Shown here: positions 1 to 6,700 of the stretch, in pieces
Layout: each line of letters begins with the position of its first letter
Position numbering within the stretch: the stretch's first letter is position 1
Assembly: GCA_001770235.1 (NCBI GenBank)
Contig: MEQN01000056.1
Location: 1 to 7,679 of the forward strand
Source of the DNA: Betaproteobacteria bacterium RBG_16_58_11
GTDB lineage: Bacteria; Pseudomonadota; Gammaproteobacteria; Burkholderiales; Thiobacteraceae
Direction of reading: 5' to 3'
Length of the DNA: 7,679 nucleotides
Notes under the pieces: generated by a model
What the model saw: only the letters and a program-made list of their open reading frames with translations
What the model was told of the DNA's origin: nothing
Database searches by the model: none
Position numbers and translations under genes: made by a program

Positions 1-76
1 GCGCCCACCGGGATGAAATCTATTTTTTTACGCGCCAAGCGCCCACCGGGATGAAATCTATTTTTTTACGCGCCAA
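1..76. repeat. Two perfect tandem copies of a 38-bp block at the window edge
   Basis: Bases 1-38 and 39-76 are identical. The block contains a run of seven T on the plus strand. It lies inside the reading frame of the SQR-like gene. Because 38 is not a multiple of three, the second block met by the ribosome (1-38) is out of frame and brings a TAG stop at 22-20. The first copy starts exactly at base 1, which is what an assembly artefact at a contig end often looks like. A genuine slippage duplication that truncates the gene cannot be excluded. Confidence 0.95.
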
Positions 77-271
77 GGCCGGCGCGATTTCCATCTCGAT
101 TTGATCGCGCGTGCGCCAATCGACCGCGACCCATGGATTGGACGGCACAAAGTGAAATTTTGGATTGTTGGAAATGACCGTCACGCGATCATCCGGGCGG
201 GCCAGTTCACGCATTTCATAGGCCATCGGCATGCCCCCAATACCTGCCCCGATAATCACGATATGTGCCAT
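20..271 (-). CDS. sqr: Sulfide:quinone oxidoreductase-family flavoprotein, N-terminal fragment
   Basis: This is the first 83 codons of an FAD-dependent pyridine-nucleotide-disulfide oxidoreductase of the SQR / flavocytochrome c sulfide dehydrogenase family. Enzymes of this family oxidise sulfide to sulfane sulfur or polysulfide at the membrane and pass electrons to quinone. Visible features are the N-terminal beta strand and dinucleotide-binding loop GAGIGG (residues 8-13), and the block FHFVPSNPWVAV (39-50), which is highly characteristic of SQRs. The catalytic cysteines lie further on and are not in the window. The start at 271 is chosen over an upstream in-frame ATG at 292 because AGGAGGG sits 7 nt before it and the glycine-rich motif then falls at the usual distance. 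After about residue 78 the frame is broken by the 38-bp duplication, giving a TAG. The full gene should be about 370-430 codons. The family call is firm; that the substrate is sulfide is inferred from the motif and neighbours. Confidence 0.82.
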   Translation of the reverse strand: MAHIVIIGAGIGGMPMAYEMRELARPDDRVTVISNNPKFHFVPSNPWVAVDWRTRDQIEMEIAPALARKKIDFIPVGAWRVKK

Positions 272-278
272 GAATCTA

Positions 279-285
279 CCCTCCT
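279..285 (-). promoter_or_regulatory. Strong Shine-Dalgarno sequence of the SQR gene
   Basis: The minus strand reads AGGAGGG with a 7-nt spacer to the ATG at 271. It decides the start: the alternative in-frame ATG at 292 lies upstream of this site and would place it inside the coding sequence. Confidence 0.85.
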
Positions 286-353
286 GGTTCAACTGATGTG
301 CAAAGTTGAAAAAACGGACAAGCCTGAAGCGCTTCTATTCGTAAACTTTATTC

Positions 354-381
354 AGTCTAGGAAATGCGCCGCAAAATACAA
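354..381 (-). promoter_or_regulatory. Possible sigma70-type promoter of the SQR gene
   Basis: On the minus strand TTGTAT (381-376) and TAGACT (359-354) are separated by 16 nt, in an A/T-rich part of the 209-nt gap between trxC and the SQR gene. The match to consensus is only moderate. The gap, the fresh strong ribosome-binding site and the separate inverted repeat upstream favour independent transcription of this gene, but the exact hexamers are a guess. Confidence 0.25.
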
Positions 382-413
382 TCGACATTCACGAGAACAG
401 CATGCACCTCATC

Positions 414-433
414 GTCTCACTACATCCTGAGAC
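414..433. repeat. Inverted repeat GTCTCA-N8-TGAGAC upstream of the SQR gene
   Basis: Six perfect base pairs (414-419 with 428-433) flank an 8-nt spacer. It lies about 33 nt upstream of the candidate -35 of the SQR gene and about 50 nt after the trxC stop. No T-tract follows on either strand, so it is not an intrinsic terminator. The symmetric form with a fixed spacer would fit a dimeric regulator's operator, but six pairs could also arise by chance. Confidence 0.35.
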
Positions 434-480
434 AAAGAACAAGCTAACGCGAGGTAAGCGGGGTATCAAAAAAAGCTTGC

Positions 481-900
481 TTACTTCTTGGTCAGCCACG
501 CTTTCAACTGCGGCCCGTTCAACGCGCCGGACACACGATCGACTTCGATACCCTTATGGAACAAGGCGAGGGTAGGAATGCTGCGGATCTGGTATTGCTG
601 CGCGAGCACTTGCTCCGCTTCGGTGTTGACCTTGGCGAAGCGCACGCGGGTCGCGAACTCATTGGCAGTCTGGGTGAATATGGGCGCGAATTGCTTGCAT
701 GGGCCGCACCACGGCGCCCAGAAATCCACCACCACCGGCAACTCATTGTGCTGAATGAACTTGGCAAAATTAAATTGGGTCAGATCGACCGGCGCGCCGG
801 GCAAAACCAGCGCATTGCACTTGCCGCACTTGGGCTGCGCGACCAACTTTTCATCGGGCACGCGATTGACGGCGAAACAATGAGGGCAGACGAGATGCAT
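481..900 (-). CDS. trxC: Thioredoxin 2 (zinc-ribbon thioredoxin)
   Basis: A cytoplasmic protein-disulfide reductase of 139 residues, the usual length for TrxC. The N-terminus carries the zinc ribbon of this class, with paired cysteines at 5/8 (CPHC) and 25/28 (CGKC). The thioredoxin fold follows, with active site WCGPC (Cys65 and Cys68) inside VVVDFWAPWCGPC and the cis-proline at Pro109 in the loop SIPTL. TrxC proteins reduce protein disulfides, are often linked to oxidative stress, and are kept reduced by thioredoxin reductase. The start is fixed by an in-frame TAA at 906-904 just upstream. No Shine-Dalgarno sequence is visible there; instead the heptamer array (905-1020) abuts the start. 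It follows grxC in the place where secB follows grxC in many proteobacteria. A run of seven T sits 6 nt after the stop, without a convincing hairpin. Confidence 0.95.
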   Translation of the reverse strand: MHLVCPHCFAVNRVPDEKLVAQPKCGKCNALVLPGAPVDLTQFNFAKFIQHNELPVVVDFWAPWCGPCKQFAPIFTQTANEFATRVRFAKVNTEAEQVLAQQYQIRSIPTLALFHKGIEVDRVSGALNGPQLKAWLTKK

Positions 901-904
901 ATAT

Positions 905-1020
905 TAGGCGTCGGGCGTCAGGCGTCAGAAAAAACGGGATTCTTCATGCTTGATAAATGGTCACGCTCATTGAAATTTCAACCCCACCCCGACGCCTGAG
1001 GCCCGACGCCCGACGCCTGA
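905..1020. repeat. Inverted heptamer-array element between grxC and trxC
   Basis: On the plus strand the left arm (906-926) is three tandem 7-mers of form (A/G)GGCGTC. The right arm (991-1018) is four tandem 7-mers of form GACGCC(T/C), one degenerate (GAGGCCC). The right arm is the inverse of the left, matching over about 19 of 21 positions. The arms are separated by about 64 nt that hold a possible promoter and a palindrome. In transcript sense the element starts 3 nt after the grxC stop and ends 5 nt before the trxC ATG, so it fills the whole gap. No T-tract follows a compact stem, so it is not a classical terminator. The element at 6995-7061 has the same period and the same start-codon junction. 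Confidence 0.85.
953..981 (-). promoter_or_regulatory. Possible trxC promoter, with a palindrome over its -35
   Basis: Between the two heptamer arms the minus strand has TTGAAA (981-976, five of six -35 positions), 17 nt, then ATTTAT (958-953, three of six -10 positions). The -35 is half of a perfect 12-bp palindrome, TTGAAATTTCAA (970-981), which could be an operator. Transcription from here would give a leader of about 45 nt containing one heptamer arm. The -10 is weak, so this is tentative. Confidence 0.3.
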
Positions 1021-1021
1021 T

Positions 1022-1276
1022 TTACGCCAGCAGCGGCTCCAACTTCCCTTCTTGATCCAACGCCGACAGGTCATCGAATCCACCCACATGAAAGTCGTCG
1101 ATATAAATTTGCGGCACAGTGCGGCGCCCGGTTTTTTCCATCATTTCGGCCATTTTAGGCGGGTCGAGATCGACGCGGATTTTTTCGATGATCTCCACGC
1201 CTTTGCGCTTGAGCAAACGTTCCGCCATCGTGCAATAAGGGCATACGCCGGTGCAATACATGCTGACTTGGGCCAT
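1022..1276 (-). CDS. grxC: Glutaredoxin 3
   Basis: A small cytoplasmic dithiol glutaredoxin of 84 residues, normal length for GrxC. The active site CPYC is at Cys12-Cys15, the cis-proline is Pro55 in RTVPQIYI, and the glutathione-binding GG-F-DD turn is at 65-69. It reduces disulfides and glutathione mixed disulfides with glutathione as electron donor. The gene starts 2 nt after the stop of the rhodanese gene, and a GGAG lies 8 nt before the ATG, inside the rhodanese end. The pair is therefore almost certainly co-transcribed. The rhodanese-grxC pair matches the yibN-grxC order known in enterobacteria and betaproteobacteria; the usual next gene, secB, is replaced here by trxC. The Met6-Cys8 stretch adds an extra cysteine (Cys8) close to the active site. 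Confidence 0.95.
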   Translation of the reverse strand: MAQVSMYCTGVCPYCTMAERLLKRKGVEIIEKIRVDLDPPKMAEMMEKTGRRTVPQIYIDDFHVGGFDDLSALDQEGKLEPLLA

Positions 1277-1278
1277 GA

Positions 1279-1689
1279 TTATTTCTCCACAGGTAGGTTG
1301 GCTTGTTCCCAGGCGACCATGCCGCCCGCGAGATTGTAAACGTCGGCAAAACCATTTTGCGTCAGGATGCCGCAGGCGCCCGCCGAGCGGTGGCCGCTGC
1401 GGCAGGCCACGATCACCGGCTTAGACTTGAATTTTTCCAACTCGCTCAGGCGATTTTTAAGCTGCCCCAGCGGGATATGCTTGGCGTGCGGGATGCGCCC
1501 CAGCACCACTTCCTTATCTTCGCGCACGTCGATCACGACGGCGTCTTCGTGATTCATTTTCAGCACCGCCTCTTGCACATCCACTTGCTTGCGGCCGAAG
1601 AAGGCGCGCCCGATCGCCGGCCATAGCAGCATGGCGCCGCTCACCACGATCAAGGCGATGATCAACAGATTATTTTGAATGAATTGCAT
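1279..1689 (-). CDS. yibN: Membrane-anchored rhodanese-like sulfurtransferase (YibN family)
   Basis: A 136-residue protein. One N-terminal transmembrane segment (about residues 7-27) is followed by a basic stretch (GRAFFGRK), which predicts that the rhodanese domain (about 36-134) faces the cytoplasm. The catalytic loop is CRSGHR with Cys96, preceded by the structural motif VVIDVRE (51-57) and followed by the usual C-terminal block NLAGGMVAWEQANLP. Rhodaneses carry sulfane sulfur as a cysteine persulfide. The start at 1689 is preferred to an upstream in-frame ATG at 1764: AGGAG lies 10 nt before it, the transmembrane segment then begins close to the N-terminus as in the family, and the extra 25 residues would lie entirely within the upstream gene. 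The first 20 nt overlap the end of the PglL-like gene, and grxC follows after 2 nt. The in vivo role of YibN-type rhodaneses is poorly defined. Confidence 0.9.
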   Translation of the reverse strand: MQFIQNNLLIIALIVVSGAMLLWPAIGRAFFGRKQVDVQEAVLKMNHEDAVVIDVREDKEVVLGRIPHAKHIPLGQLKNRLSELEKFKSKPVIVACRSGHRSAGACGILTQNGFADVYNLAGGMVAWEQANLPVEK

Positions 1690-3472
1690 GCTTCTTTTGC
1701 TCCTGTAAAAAAATTCGGGTGGTGACCAGCAGTGGTTCGACGCTGCGCCGCGCGTCGGGTTCAAGCTGGCCGGTTTCGATCAAAAAGTTTTCCGCGGCGC
1801 CCGGGTACACCGCCAGCGCGCGTTTCAACATCGCTTGCGCGGCAGCCGCTTCGCCCTGCAGCGACAGCAACAACGCTTGCCGATACACCACGTCTTGCGT
1901 CGGCGCGAAGCGCATCACCGCGCTATTCAACAACTGCTGGTCTTCGCTCTGCGCGCGATTCGGCGCGATCCCGGCCGCATAGGCAAAGTCGCTGTAGGGC
2001 GTGAGCATGGATTCATGCCGCACATGCTGCAATACCCGTTCGATCTCTTGCACGGTCGGCGGCGCCTGGCGCACGCGGAACAAACTCTCAAGCTGGCTAT
2101 AGCTGTCCGCGACGCGCACCAGGCTGATCCACCCCAGCACCAGCATGAGACCGAACGCGGCGCGCATCAGCCCGCTCAATTGCAGGCGTAGGGTATGCGT
2201 ATCGGCCGCGCCGATCAAGATGGCGGCGATGCCGAGGAAGGGGGCATACCACAGGGGATATTCGAGCAGGCTGTGAATCGTGAGCACCGCCAGCACCGCC
2301 GCCACCCACCAGCCGGCCAAACTGGCGGGTTGACGCACGCTTCCCGCCAGCCAATAGCCCGCACCGGCCAACAACAGCAACAAGCCCGCACCGCCGAATT
2401 CCGCGCCGATCTGCGTAAGCAGATTATGGCTATGGTTATACATCGCGCCGGCCAGCGGGCTGGGCAGCAGGGCGGCCGGTGCTTGGGTAATCGCCGATTC
2501 GGAAGACAGCATGAAATGCTGCCACGCGAATTGGCCAAAGCCCGCGCCCACGAACGGATGCGCCAGCCCTATCTGCACCGCTTCGCGCCACAGGCCGAGC
2601 CGGCTATCCACGCCGCTGGCCAACTCGAACAAGCGCTCGGCCGAGGTAATCGTGCCGGTCGCGCCCTGCATCAGGGGCAAGTGCGCTAGCCACTGCATCA
2701 CGGCGAAGGCCAGCAGCATAGCTAGCGCAGCCTTGAATAGCGCCGGGCTAATCGCGCTGGCGCGCCTGCCCCAGATCCAAGCCAGTAGCGCAAACGCGCC
2801 GAGATAGAGCCAACTCGAACGCGATCCGGTCAGCGCCAGCACAAACAACAGCAGCAGACCGAGCACCAGCGCCGCCCAGCGATTGAGCTGGCCGTTGCCG
2901 CATAGATACAAGGTCGATGCCAAGCCCAGCGCCAAATAATTCGACAAGTGGTTGGGCTGCCCCAGGTTGGCCATCACCGCGCCGCCCGTTTTTTGGTTGA
3001 TGATCGAACTCAGCGGCGTAGGTAAGCCAAAATGTTGGATCAGCCCCAGCACTGCGCTCAACCCTGCGCCGACCAACAGCGCCCACGCCAGCACCGCAGC
3101 CATGCGCGCCAACCCCAACTCGCGTCCGAGTTGATTGCCCAGCCACAACATGAGCGCGCCCCACAATATATACATCGCAGCGACAAAGGCCTGCTGCGGA
3201 TAAGCCACGCGTTCCAGCACTACCTGCACGACTAGAATGCCGATGAAGCCGAGCAGAAACAGCAGCGAACGCGGGATGTGCATCGGCTCCCAATAACGGC
3301 GGGAAAGCAGCGGCAGCGCCGCGAGCAGGCCGATGCCGAAAGCCAGCCACTCGGAAAAGAAACTCGGAATGGGGAGCTTGTGATGCCATTGCAGAAATGG
3401 CAGCACCCACGCCAGCGCGAGAAAAATCAGGCTCGCGTGCAGCGGAGAATAGGTTTTAAGGGAAAAGGTCAC
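1670..3472 (-). CDS. PglL-type O-oligosaccharyltransferase / Wzy_C-family O-antigen ligase
   Basis: A polytopic inner-membrane protein of 600 residues with about a dozen hydrophobic segments between residues 12 and 455 and a soluble C-terminal tail (about 456-600). Visible family motifs are NLGQPNHLSN (169-178, the PglL_A block), TGSRSSWL (215-222), the catalytic-type periplasmic loop NHSHN followed by a glutamate (His349, Glu358), and HSLLEYPLWYAPFL (400-413), typical of the Wzy_C_2/PglL group. Such enzymes move a lipid-linked glycan to pilin or other periplasmic proteins; some relatives instead ligate O-antigen to lipid A. The Wzy_C_2 region makes protein O-glycosylation the better guess. 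The first codon is GTG with no Shine-Dalgarno sequence, and it lies 5 nt past an intrinsic terminator, so the exact start is uncertain. The end overlaps the rhodanese gene by 20 nt, implying co-transcription and translational coupling. No pilin or glycosyltransferase genes are in the window. Confidence 0.88.
   Translation of the reverse strand: MTFSLKTYSPLHASLIFLALAWVLPFLQWHHKLPIPSFFSEWLAFGIGLLAALPLLSRRYWEPMHIPRSLLFLLGFIGILVVQVVLERVAYPQQAFVAAMYILWGALMLWLGNQLGRELGLARMAAVLAWALLVGAGLSAVLGLIQHFGLPTPLSSIINQKTGGAVMANLGQPNHLSNYLALGLASTLYLCGNGQLNRWAALVLGLLLLFVLALTGSRSSWLYLGAFALLAWIWGRRASAISPALFKAALAMLLAFAVMQWLAHLPLMQGATGTITSAERLFELASGVDSRLGLWREAVQIGLAHPFVGAGFGQFAWQHFMLSSESAITQAPAALLPSPLAGAMYNHSHNLLTQIGAEFGGAGLLLLLAGAGYWLAGSVRQPASLAGWWVAAVLAVLTIHSLLEYPLWYAPFLGIAAILIGAADTHTLRLQLSGLMRAAFGLMLVLGWISLVRVADSYSQLESLFRVRQAPPTVQEIERVLQHVRHESMLTPYSDFAYAAGIAPNRAQSEDQQLLNSAVMRFAPTQDVVYRQALLLSLQGEAAAAQAMLKRALAVYPGAAENFLIETGQLEPDARRSVEPLLVTTRIFLQEQKKHAIHSK
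1700..1704 (-). promoter_or_regulatory. Shine-Dalgarno sequence of the rhodanese gene
   Basis: AGGAG on the minus strand, 10 nt before the ATG at 1689 and inside the 3' end of the PglL-like gene. It supports the 136-residue form over the 161-residue form. Confidence 0.6.
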
Positions 3473-3477
3473 AGTAG

Positions 3478-3514
3478 AAAAAGCATGGCGCCCGCGATTG
3501 CCCGGACGCCATGC
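3478..3514 (-). terminator. Rho-independent terminator after the DUF2892 gene
   Basis: On the minus strand, 12 nt after the DUF2892 stop, a 12-bp stem forms between 3514-3503 and 3494-3483: GCATGGCGTCCG pairs with CGGGCGCCATGC, with one G-U pair. The loop is 8 nt, and TTTTT (3482-3478) follows directly. This should end transcripts from the RND/DUF2892 genes. It sits only 5 nt before the GTG of the PglL-like gene. Confidence 0.85.
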
Positions 3515-3526
3515 CGAGACGGGTGC

Positions 3527-3745
3527 TTAAGCGCAGCCGCCTCCTTTGACGCCGGCTTTTTTCAAGAAAATATCCAGCGGGCAAAATTTGGTGAAGCCGC
3601 TTTGAAACAGGTTCGCGCCGACAAAAGCGGTAAACCACAGCCAACTCATCTGGCCCATATCCACTTGGCCATTAATGTGCGCCAGCGTCAGGGAAAGCAT
3701 GATGAAAAACCCAGCGATTACCCGTACCCATGAATTAACCGTCAT
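3527..3745 (-). CDS. DUF2892 (YgaP-like) small inner-membrane protein
   Basis: A 72-residue protein with two hydrophobic segments (about 5-23 and 33-50) and the family's hallmark block F-x-KFCPLDIFLKKAGVK (about 51-67) with Cys55. A glycine-rich tail ending in a second cysteine (Cys71) follows. In E. coli YgaP the same membrane module is fused to a rhodanese domain and is linked to sulfur or cyanide handling; here it is a separate gene, and a membrane-anchored rhodanese lies two genes downstream. GGAG is placed 8 nt before the ATG. The gene follows the RND pump by 46 nt and is closed by a strong terminator, so it belongs to the pump's transcript. No biochemical function is assigned to stand-alone members; a role as membrane partner for sulfur transfer is inference. 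Confidence 0.87.
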   Translation of the reverse strand: MTVNSWVRVIAGFFIMLSLTLAHINGQVDMGQMSWLWFTAFVGANLFQSGFTKFCPLDIFLKKAGVKGGGCA

Positions 3746-3791
3746 TTCGTATTCTCCGTTGGTTGAAAAGTTTGATACCCGCCGCTTCGGG

Positions 3792-6700
3792 CTACGGCTT
3801 TTTATTTAGTGCCACATAATACAACACCGGGATCACCACCAGGGTCAACAGCGTGGATACCAATACGCCGAAAATCAGCGAAATCGCCAAGCCGTTGAAA
3901 ATCGGGTCATCCAGGATGAAGAACGCGCCGAGCATGGCCGCGAGCCCGGTCAAAATAATCGGCTTGGCGCGCGTGGCGCTGGCCAGCATCACCGCCTTCT
4001 GCAAGTCCATGCCGTCTGCCAGTTGCATGTTGATGAAATCCACCAGCAGGATCGAGTTGCGCACGATGATGCCAGCGAGCGCGATCATGCCGATCATCGA
4101 GGTCGCGGTAAACTGCGCGCCGAGCAAGGCATGCCCCGGCATCACGCCGATCAGGGTGAGCGGAATCGGCGCCATGATGATGAGCGGCACCAAGTAGGAG
4201 CGGAACTGCGCCACCACCAGCAAATAAATCAGCACCAGTCCCACCGCATAGGCGATACCCATGTCGCGGAAGGTCTCGTACGTCACCTGCCACTCACCGT
4301 CCCACTTGACTGAGAAGCCGGCGTACGGATCGCCCGGCTGTTTTATGAAGTAGTGGCTGAGCGTGCCGCCCTCGGCCAGTTTGAGATCGCTCAAGGCCGA
4401 TTGGATGGAGAACATGCCGTACAAGGGGCTATCCACCTTGCCCATCATGTCGCCCACCACATACACCACCGGCAGCAGATCCTTGTGATAGATCGTCTTC
4501 TCGCGCATGGCCGGCGTGACTTCGACCAATTCGGACAAGGGCACCAAGGCGCCGTCGCGCGCGCGCACGGTGAGCTTCAACAATTCATCCAGATTATTTT
4601 GCCGCTGCGGCGCCAGTGTGACGCGCACCGGGATTTCGAATTTGGATTCGCCGGAATGAATCGGCGTCACATCCTCGCCGGACAGCCCCATTTTCATCAC
4701 GGTCACGATGTCGTCCGCAGCCACGCCTTTCAGCGCGGCCTTGCTTTGCAGCACGCGCAGGATGAATTTCTGCGCGTCTTCTTCCACGCTGTCGTCGATG
4801 GCGGTGATGTCTTTGGTCTTACTGAAAGCCGCGCGCACCTGCTTGGCCACCGCAATCTGCGCCTTGTAGTCGGGACCGTAAATTTCCGCCGAGATGGGGG
4901 AGAGCACCGGCGGGCCGGGCGGCACTTCGACGATTTTGACATTCGCCCCCAAGCGATTCGCGATTTGCTGGATTGGCGCGTGCACGCTTTGTGCGATCTC
5001 GTGCGATTGGCGGTCGCGCTGATGCTTATCCACCAAATTGACTTGGATATCCCCCACCTCCGGGCCGCGCCGCAAATAGTATTGGCGCACCAAACCGTTG
5101 AAGTTGATGGGCGAGGCGATGCCCGCATACGCTTGGTAATCGCTGACTTCCGGCACCGTGGCGATATACGCGCCGATCTCGTGCAGGACGCGCGCGGTCT
5201 GCTCCAGCGGCGTGCCCACTGGCATGTCCACCACCACCTGGAATTCGGACTTGTTGTCGAAGGGCAGCATTTTGAGAATCACCACCTTGAACAACGCGAG
5301 CGAGATCGCGAACAAGATCGCGCCCAGAATCCAGTACAAGAGTTTTTTGCGCTTGGGCGCGCCCTGCTCGCCATTAAGAAAGGGCGTGAGCTTGGCTTCG
5401 ATCCACGCCGAAAATTCGCGCTCAACCTTGGAAGCATCACCCGCGTGCTGATGCCCCAGGAATTTCAGCGTCAACCACGGCGTGACGACGAAGGCGATGG
5501 CGAGCGAAATCAGCATGCCGATGCTGGCGTTAATCGGGATCGGGCTCATGTACGGCCCCATCAATCCGGAGACGAAAGCCATCGGCAGCAGCGCTGCAAT
5601 CACGGTGAACGTGGCCAGAATGGTCGGCCCGCCGACTTCGTCCACCGCTTCCGGAATCACATCGAGCAAGGGTTTATTTGGCTCCAGCAGGCGGCGGCGA
5701 TGGATGTTCTCCACCACCACGATTGCGTCATCCACCAAAATCCCGATGGAGAAAATCAGCGCGAACAAGGACACGCGGTTGAGGGTAAACCCCCAAGCCC
5801 AGGACGCGAACAAGGTCGCCGCCAAGGTCAGCAACACCGCGATGCCGACGATCAGCGCCTCGCGCTTGCCCAAGGCGAAGTACACCAACGCCACCACGAA
5901 TGCCGTGGCGAACAGGAGCTTGCTGATCAGCTTCAGCGCTTTGTCATTCGCCGTTTCGCCGTAGTTGCGGGTGACGGTGACGTTCACCCCCTCGGGCAAC
6001 ACCGTGCCTTTCAATTGATTCACGCGGTTGATGACACGCTCCGCCACTTGCACCGCGTTTTCACCCGGCTTTTTCGACACGCTGATGGTCACCGCCGGAT
6101 GTTCGCCCGGCTGGGTGATGCCTTTGGTTTTGCCGGCCGGGCCGGCGCCGATCCACACATAGCGGCTGGGCTGATCCGGACCATCTGTGATGGTCGCGAC
6201 ATCGCTCATGAAAATCGGCTTGTTCTCGAACACCCCCACCACCAGGCTTTTCACATCCGTCGCGGAGGAGAGAAAGGTTCCGGTTTGCACCAGTACTTCT
6301 TGATTGTTGGAAACCAGGGCGCCGGCAGGCTGCGAGGCGTTGCTGACTTTGAGCGCATCGCGAATATCCTGCGCCGAGATGGAGTAAGCCTGCATACGTT
6401 CCGCATCCATGATGACGCGCACGCTGTGACCGGGGCTGCCGAGGGTAGTGACTTCGCGCGCACCCGGAATGCGCTTCAATTCTATCTCCGCAGCGTGCGC
6501 CACTTTCGCTAAATCGAATGCGCCGCGTTGCGCATCTGTCGTCCATAAGGTGAGTGAAACGATGGGCACATCGTCGATCCCCACCGGCTTGATGACCGGG
6601 TCTTGCACGCCGAGATTGGGCGATACCCAATCCCGGTGCGATTGAATCGTGTCGTACAGTCGCACCAGCGCGCCGATCCGCTCCTCGCCCACTTTGTATT

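Noticed and set aside
101..430. Plus-strand open frame of 109 codons over the SQR start and the gap
   Set aside because: It overlaps the SQR start and ribosome-binding site in antisense, has no recognisable domain and no sensible ribosome-binding site.
454..484. T7 run and GTAAGC/GCTTAC inverted repeat after trxC as an intrinsic terminator
   Set aside because: The T-run (468-474 on the minus strand) falls inside the loop of the 6-bp repeat rather than after a stem. The stems that do precede it are only 4-6 bp with poor loops.
905..1020. CRISPR array
   Set aside because: The repeats are 7 bp, contiguous and inverted, with no spacers and no cas genes.
1690..1764. A 25-residue N-terminal extension of the rhodanese
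   Set aside because: It lies wholly within the PglL-like gene, carries no hydrophobic or family sequence, and a proper Shine-Dalgarno site marks the ATG at 1689.
4353..6512. Very long plus-strand open frame (719 codons) opposite the RND pump
   Set aside because: It is antisense to a clearly conserved pump. Its product is rich in His, Arg and Gln with no recognisable fold, which is typical of the opposite strand of GC-rich codons.
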